DNA of 64,000 bases from Protula sp. h YS-2021 (taxonomy: Eukaryota; Annelida; Polychaeta; Sabellida; Serpulidae), in assembly GCA_949752745.1 (NCBI GenBank), contig OX457026.1, positions 71,923,091 through 71,987,090 on the forward strand, read 5' to 3'. The notes beneath the pieces are model-generated. The model was given only the letters and a program-made list of their open reading frames with translations. It was not told the DNA's origin and did not search any database. Made by a program: the position numbers and the translations under genes. Positions 9,051 through 64,000 of this stretch are shown here, piece after piece (position 1 is the first letter of the stretch; each line of letters begins with the position of its first letter).

Positions 9051-57418
<48,368 letters not shown>

Positions 57419-58772
57419 TGGAGCAAAGGTCCCAGACTTCTTCAACCAAAGATTAAACCTGACAATTGGGTCAAAATCTCTCTGACCAGTTTGGCTGTGA
57501 ATGCTACCAGAAATGCGCTTCAAAAGAGCCGTATGCCGATGTGCTGTGATAGTTCATGAGTCTTATCCGCATCTGTGGTGTGATGATAATTAGATCGCGT
57601 TGCTTGATTACTTCAGTTTCTCTGTAAACAATGACTTTACTCTACACTAACATTCGGCTCCTGTTTAAAGAGTGCGGGGGGGGGGGGGAGAAGAGAAAAG
57701 GCCAGGGTTATTGAAATATACGCCATCTATAAAAGCGTGATATATAAATATGGTGCAAGTAATTTTTGATACAATTTATTTTAGGCCAGGAAAAACTCTT
57801 TCAAGAAAAATTACCTCCGCAGGCCGGCGATATTTGTTTCCAAAAGTAGACAAGGCCTTTTTTCAAGTGTGGTTAACCCACATTAGTTAAAACTTTTTTT
57901 TCTATAAAACACTGTTTATGGTTAAGGATAAAACGTTTATCTCACATTAACTTTCACATCAAGTATAATTATGTCGTTTCTCAATACTATTTTATTTTAA
58001 CTTTAAAAAAAATCGCTAGTTGAAAAGCTGCTTTGATGCGATAATGAGCGCTCTGCTGAAGTACAGGTTAAAATACACACAGCTAAAAGCCTTCCTTTAA
58101 TCCCCCATGCTCACGTGATACATCGGATAGTTGGCAGATGGATGATATACCCCGGTCACCGAGCGGACCAAAATGGCGTAAATTGTTGGGGTAAGGTGAA
58201 GGAAGCATCACTGACACGGGCCGCCAAAGCGAACATTTTTGGGAAGGTGGAAACAAAATATGCAAGCTCTGGCTTAAGTTCTGGACCAATGTTCTTATGG
58301 TATCCCTGGAATTGTACGAAAAACGCAAAGAATTTATTAATAAAGTATTTTTTGAGCGCTGTCCATATTTTCACTTTGTACTCGTGTTCACACAGACATC
58401 AATCGCAACGAACGATTCCAGTCAAGTTCAACACTCTTCCGCTTGGTTTGACAAATCCAAGAAATCAATAAATTCGAATATAACATACTTAATTTTGTTC
58501 GCACACCCGGACTAAATACTGCTCTGTATATGTAAGTCCATTAAAACTAATCCCGCGACTATGCATCAATTGTTTTCTCCTGAGCAGTTTAAAAGTACAA
58601 TATTTTTGTAACAATCTTGTAACAATCTTTAAAGCCTTTTTTTAAGAGTACTGCTCAATTTTCATGCCGCGTCCGGTCTTATTCTGCTGACGACGCAGCG
58701 TACCAGTCCCCTGCACAATGACCTTTGTGATTCATCTGCCCCAGTCCTAAAACTAGGTCACACACGACGTCA

Positions 58773-58901
58773 TCACGTGGCGCACTGGTCTAGCCGCGAT
58801 TTCCACACAAAGACCTGCGTGCCACAGGCGGTGAGCAAGCACGTGCTGGAGGGGTGATGGGACAAGGAGTGCACGGTCGAGCTACTTTTGTGGTCCAGTT
58901 T
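58773..58901 (-). CDS. WDR83: WDR83 last exon with stop
   Basis: Encodes the end of the last blade (VHSLSHHPSSTCLLTACGTQ) and stops at TGA 58773-58775. The acceptor TTGAAG is not pyrimidine-rich but gives the correct phase 0. Confidence 0.85.
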   Translation of the reverse strand, partial: KLDHKSSSTVHSLSHHPSSTCLLTACGTQVFVWKSRLDQCAT

Positions 58902-61900
58902 CTTCAACAGTTTGGCCTACAAACACCAAAAGGAAATGAATAAAGAAAAAAAAAAACATTTCTGATTTATCAGTTTTCATTTTGTTGACCAAATAGCGTA
59001 CGTATGGAGTGCTCGATACAACTTATAGCCCACAATGATGACTGCGGGCGTCGATGCCATTATAAACCATAACGGTTAGTGCAGCCTCAGTACAGCCGAA
59101 GAACACATAATGGTGACTGAGGCCACGATACACATGTTACTCATAATGGTCACTGCGGTATCAATACAGCTTATATAACACATATTGGTGACTGCTGTAG
59201 CTTAGCAACAAAACAACGTTTGTTCCTTGCTTAGTATTCACCAACCAAAGGCAATTACGTAGACTTTATGTTTGTAAACTTTTACAATTTTAGTACCAGT
59301 ATTTTTCGAGGCAGCATGCCACAATAGTTACAGCTTGTGACGTACAAGGTACCGCACAGTATTGAACTGCTAACAAGGAACGAATGAGATCAACAACTGG
59401 CTGGAATCAATTGCACTATACATGTATTCAAAGCAATACCCAGTGCGGCATATCGCAATTTTCACAAGTAAAATACAAAACAGCCAATACATAAACCTGA
59501 ACAGTATCGTTCATGTAAACAAACCAAGAGATAGGTGACATTATGTCCTTGAAAACACGAACCTCGACAAGATCGTAAATATAAACAGCGCCGTCCTCGG
59601 AGCCCGTGATGACGTAGCTGTCGTTACTGCTCACACAGCTGTCGATCTTATACTTCTCGTTCTTGTGCCCTTTAAAACTGAAGTAAAAGCATCAACAAAT
59701 TCATGTAAAGTACATGCTGAAAATTATCGTTTTCTCACTGTGTAATTCAGAACTACAGGTTGTATTGAAGCACTGAACTGTTTTCACCTGTTTTTGACTC
59801 CCCAACCCGCATCCAACTTTATTTATTTATTTATTTTAATAGAGATAATGAGAAACCATCATAATTTCTTTACATACAGGCTCGAAATCGATTCCGACTG
59901 ATAATCGCGGCACATTGATTACTGTTCCTGAATGAATTTCACAACAATCTGTCGCGTTTCAGAGCTTACTCGTTTAGTAATTCTCCCGATTCCGTGTCGA
60001 TGAGGCGTAGTGTACTGTCCAGCGTGCTCACGAGTATACACTGCCTGTCCCCGCTGAATCCTACACTTGTGACGGCACCTCAATTTTTCAAACATACTGA
60101 AGTAGCATTTTGTGGAAACACTATCAATTCCCTCCACTAATTATAATGTACTGCTTTTAAATAATCTGATTTCTCCAGACAAGAACAATCGTCGCACCAC
60201 TGACCGATTGGACTGATGGACCCATGAGGCATAGAATTCAATACCAATCGACCACATCAGACTCCATAGCGATTATCTAACTTCATCCATTCATACTGCG
60301 ACCTGCCATAATAGTAGTTAAATAGGCAAAATCGGAAGGCTATCACATATGATGGGGAACTAAACCTTACAGTTCCGAAACTGCTGAAAGTCTGTCCTTA
60401 ATTCAGCCAAAATTTGAAAGCAAGTGGCCCAATTGTCTCACGTGACCACAACTTCTAAGGTTAAAATGTTTCTGACTGGATTAGGGGACTCACTTCCCAT
60501 GAAGTCGACTTGCAGCTGGCCGTTCCTGATGTCATAACGTCTCACCCTGCAATCGGCGGATCCAGACAGGATCTCGTGATCCGTCACCTCCACGCTCACA
60601 ACGCTGTCTTTGGCCTCGTTCAAAGTCTTCGGGAAATAAAATACAACTATTTATAGAAACCAGCAGGAAATAGTCTCACGCCTTTAACGAGTTTTTTACG
60701 CCCGTTTCAAACGGTTAGTCAGGCTGGAATAGATAAACTACACACCCATTTGAGTGTGTGGTTCGCTTTTATAAAATCTATCAAGTGCAATACGTTGCAA
60801 GTACGAGTCTGCAAGAGTGCGAACGATGCATATCGGTGGGGGGGGGGAGAGGGGCTGGTTTATATTTCTTTCTTTATGTTATTGTATCCAACTACGATTT
60901 AGGTATATTTTGCAATTGCCCAATTTATTTTTGCGGTCAGTTCTCTCGTTGTGACGGTGTAAAGCACAATTACGTCATTACGTTACCTGACACTTGAATT
61001 ACATCATGCATATCCATTCGTCATACGTAAACACCACAGCTTTGTTCGCGCGTACACCCGCCGGACCTTTCTGACATTTATTTGCTTGAGGTGCGGTCAG
61101 TTTTACCTGGATGGGCTTGTCGCCTCTGCTGCGACAATCCCAGGCCTTAATCGTGTTATCGGTGGAACCGGAAAGTATCACAGTGCCTTCGTCATTGAAA
61201 GAAACGCAATTTACGTCACCTAAAATCAAACATTCATGTTATTTTCTGCCACCGCATGTGGATTGCTCGGGAAACATTTTATATATACCAAATCCTTAAC
61301 CTGACCTTTTGCAGACCTACAATTAAACCTTGCACTGCAAAATTACTTTTTTGTCTTTTGTCTTTTGTCTTTTTAAACAAAAACGTAACACTACTGATTA
61401 TATGATTATCTAAAGGGTGCTACATATTATATGTCTGAATTAAATGCAGTATTGTCAGGTACTTAACATGACGGGCACACAAACCTGCATGGCCCCGGTA
61501 TTTGCGCAGCACTTTTCCGCTGGCAACATCCCACAATATGACGGCTTTATCCATGCCGCAGGAGCACATCTGACTGTTGTCAAACGACCCACGTGCATCC
61601 AGTACCTCGTAACCATGTCCCGAGTATGCCTAACGATATATTTGATACAGTACACACATAAAGCGGACGAACTACAGGTGTTACTTAAATGATCACAAGA
61701 AGAATTTGTGGATGAGTGCTTACTTCCCAATTCTTCAAAAAAAAAAAAAAAAAGAGGAAGAAAGTGGAACAACCTTTTATTCAGGGAGGCCACATGTCCA
61801 GAGGTGTAAGCAAATTTTCAATCAAGTTGTATTTGGGACTAGCAGTTGCAATTAATACATGTTTATATAAACTACTCCAGGCACGCCAATTACAAATTAA

Positions 61901-62963
61901 CAAGTTAATCTCAAAGTTTAAATCTGTGTTATCCCACTGTGATGAGTTGGAGGAGGACTTGATCCCAAAAGAAAACCACACGATTCAAGACCACCATGTT
62001 GCAGGAGATTGGCTATTTCCAGTAAAACAGCTTTCCTACTCTTCACCTTTTACAGAATTGTGCGTCTATTATGGGAAGGCCAATGAAAATGTTCTAAATG
62101 TATTTATCAACATAATGAACGCACTTTCAGGGCAAGTAAAACTGCATTCGGTTCACCTTCAAAGCTTTCGCTATTATGGTACCTGATTCAAGTAAACAAG
62201 TTAAAAACTCGCTCTTTTTCAGACAAACATACCTTCAGCAAGGTTCCTTTGTGGGGATTCCAAAGTTTAAGCGATTTATCACTACCGCATGATAAGCAAT
62301 AATTCCCATCGACTGTAACAGAAAACAAAAAAATAGACTGGAAACTGATATAGTATACTCGAAAAACATTTTTTATCCCAGTTAACCTCACCGAATGCTG
62401 AAAGTTTGATATATGTTTAAAATGAAACGCTTGCTAGACGTCCATTTTACATGCACAAATTTTGTCATCAGATACGAAATTCTTAATACATTTTACTAGA
62501 AAATTATTATATTTCAATGAAAAAAAAGTTTTAATATATTTTAGGTTTTACACATGTTAAGGTTTTTATTTGCCACATTATATAACTGCATTTCAACAAA
62601 TATATTTCATATGCCGATAAGTCTGGTTACGTATTAGTTAATCACATTTTTGAAGAGGACGAGAGAGGGTATGTAACTTGACTTGTTAGTATCTTAATCA
62701 CTGAAACAGGTTATACTGTACGTCTATGTATCTGATCTCGAAGGTGGTCGCGACAAATAGGTTTACCGGGTCTGTATGGTGGTCACTAAATCACTAATTC
62801 CCTACTTCACTGGTGATTTTTTTTTTCTCTGCTAACCGTCACTCCTCCCTCACCAACACCCCCATCCCCAACCACCTAATGTAGGTTTCGACTGTAAACG
62901 TAAAGCTAACCTTTTACCCAACGTTACGGCAAGGGTCTGTGCCCTGAATGTAGTTTTCGCCAT
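58773..62963 (-). CDS. WDR83: WDR83 (MORG1) orthologue, spliced, convergent to SVEP1
   Basis: Seven well-supported exons, plus a weak candidate first exon, encode a seven-bladed WD40 protein matching WDR83/MORG1 from near its N-terminus to the stop. The known family is a cytoplasmic and nuclear scaffold linked to ERK signalling and found in spliceosomal complexes. Blades include VDGNYCLSCGSDKSLKLWNP, GHGYEVLDA...DKAVILWDVASGKVLRKY, GTVILSGSTDNTIKAWDCRS, DHEILSGSADCRVRRYD, DSTLRLIDTESGELL and EDGAVYIYDLVE. Every splice junction keeps the frame. The final exon ends with SHHPSSTCLLTACGTQVFVW and a TGA. The length is close to the roughly 310 residues usual for the family, minus uncertainty at the N-terminus. 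Confidence 0.92.
59563..59677 (-). CDS. WDR83: WDR83 exon: blade 6
   Basis: FKGHKNEKYKIDSCVSSND and SYVITGSEDGAVYIYDLVE; acceptor CTTCAG; enters in phase 2, leaves in phase 0. Confidence 0.92.
59970..60078 (-). CDS. WDR83: WDR83 exon: blade 5
   Basis: VTSVGFSGDRQCILVSTLDS and TLRLIDTESGELLN; phase 1 to phase 2. Confidence 0.92.
60494..60626 (-). CDS. WDR83: WDR83 exon: blade 4
   Basis: DSVVSVEVTDHEILSGSADC and RVRRYDIRNGQLQVDFMG; donor GGAA|GTGAGT; phase 0 to phase 1. Confidence 0.92.
61107..61219 (-). CDS. WDR83: WDR83 exon: blade 3
   Basis: GDVNCVSFNDEGTVILSGST and DNTIKAWDCRSRGDKPIQ; phase 1 to phase 0. Confidence 0.93.
61485..61629 (-). CDS. WDR83: WDR83 exon: blade 2
   Basis: AYSGHGYEVLDARGSFDNSQ and MDKAVILWDVASGKVLRKYR; phase 0 to phase 1. 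Confidence 0.93.
62233..62312 (-). CDS. WDR83: WDR83 exon: blade 1
   Basis: DGNYCLSCGSDKSLKLWNPH and KGTLLK; acceptor GTTACAG; enters in phase 1, leaves in phase 0. Confidence 0.93.
62918..62963 (-). CDS. WDR83: Candidate first coding exon of WDR83
   Basis: An ATG at 62961-62963 opens a 15-codon frame ending at donor TTGG|GTAAAA in the phase needed to complete the Val before DGNYC. Similarity of these 15 residues to the family's N-terminus is weak, so another first exon, here or upstream of the window, is possible. Confidence 0.35.
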
Positions 62964-64000
62964 GATATATTTATTGTCTTCGTACCTTCCCATCGACCAA
63001 AAAGCACACTAGAAAGGCATTCTTCATAACTACCGGTGAGAGGGGGTGGATGAGCCGGAGAGAACATTTTGGTGCCAAAATGATGAGCTGCTTGTCAAAA
63101 CACAAGATATCTAAACACTTCCTTCTACGGGGGAAACAATGACAGGAAAAAACTGTCAAAAATCAACACAATAACTCAACAAAACTTATATAAACATAAG
63201 TAAAACTTAGCTTTTAAATTGTCAATAAAAATCGTGAAACGTCCACTAAACGTACTGCATTTTATTGGACAGGGTTTAAAGTAACGCAGACTTTAAACAT
63301 ATGTGTTGCTTCAATAATTTTGACAGCTGATAACTTATTGATAACTATACGAAAAATAGCTTTTTTATCTCTTTTAACTCATTCTTAGTGCTACAAATCT
63401 TCACATTTCGGAGAAATTCTCAATTTCTCAGTGTTTGTATCATTGAAAGTAAATTGAAAAAAGCAAAGAAGCTTTTAAAATGCATATTAAAATGAGATTT
63501 CAGGTTCAATACATTTTACATTTAAGCGAAAACTGGGTATTGCGCGAAAAATTTAATCGATTATTTATCAGTATAAAAGAAGATAAATTGCAGCACACTG
63601 TTCTCTTTTCACAATTTATACATACGCTAATTTTGACAAAATTTCGTAAAAAGGAACGCCACGATTTTTGCTTTGTGTGCCTGCAAAGCGATGCGAGGCA
63701 AAACAGCGCTGTACCTGTATAATATTCGACACTCTTTCTGGATGCATATATCGCCCCCCTCCCCCCGTTTTTGCCCAACAGCCAACCTCTATGTAGTTGT
63801 AGTAAATATGAAGAGTTAATTGATTATCAATGATGTGAGTATTGAAATATTTGTGGTATATAATGTTAAGTTAACATCCCCAACCACGTGGATATTTATT
63901 TTATACCTGACATCCCTTTATTTCTGGCGTTTCCCATTTGCCACATGCTATTCTGCCGCGCTTGTCAATAGTTTTCAATATTTCACACTATGTTTGTTTG
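62964..64000. other. Right end of window, no gene recognised
   Basis: AT-rich sequence without recognisable exons, RNA genes or transposon ends on either strand. Might contain the 5' untranslated region or promoter of WDR83. Confidence 0.4.

Overview
This is a 64 kb piece of animal (invertebrate metazoan) nuclear DNA. The evidence is spliced genes with GT-AG introns, an orthologue of the extracellular multidomain protein SVEP1/polydom on the + strand, an orthologue of the WD40 scaffold WDR83 (MORG1) on the - strand, and a heavy load of DNA transposons, virus-like Polinton/Maverick elements, a non-LTR retrotransposon and satellites. I cannot fix the phylum; an aquatic invertebrate would fit.

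Layout. 0-1.7 kb: decayed Tc1/mariner transposase. 1.7-8.6 kb: a nearly perfect 6.9 kb palindrome (arms about 3.4 kb) with a 6-bp target duplication and 5'-AG ends, carrying two inverted copies of one intact zinc-finger gene. 9.05-14.6 kb: SVEP1 exons for ephrin-receptor-like Cys repeats and six EGF modules. About 15.4-23.6 kb, inside the next SVEP1 intron: a Polinton-type element with intact minus-strand integrase, zinc-finger/polyproline/packaging-ATPase fusion, a small basic protein and a protein-primed DNA polymerase B, but no recognisable capsid gene. 26.4-29.8 kb: SVEP1 pentraxin and the first two CCP (sushi) modules. 30.0-42.4 kb, in the next intron: a second, decayed Polinton with recognisable inverted ends and a near-perfect 6-bp target duplication, swollen by a (TTAG)n tract of about 970 bp, a ~145-bp repeat and a 51-bp minisatellite, and hit by a truncated non-LTR retrotransposon. 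42.7-48.9 kb: one 6.26 kb SVEP1 exon with 34 complete CCP modules and part of another. 50.5-56.4 kb: remaining CCP exons and three C-terminal EGF modules, with a hAT MITE, MITE copies and a 61-bp minisatellite in the introns. 58.8-63 kb: WDR83, convergent with SVEP1.

How things connect. The SVEP1 exons in the window join in phase without a break, nearly all introns being phase 1, so the gene appears functional despite three Polinton-type insertions in or next to its introns. The palindrome's 245-residue protein has the same two zinc fingers and the same C-terminal domain as the ATPase-fusion protein of the intact Polinton, but no polyproline or ATPase part. This ties the palindrome to the Polinton family. 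The most economical reading is that it is an inverted-duplication ('snap-back', defective-genome-like) derivative of a Polinton terminus that integrated like a normal element. This, with the recurring N-terminal zinc finger on three Polinton proteins, is the most novel content of the window.
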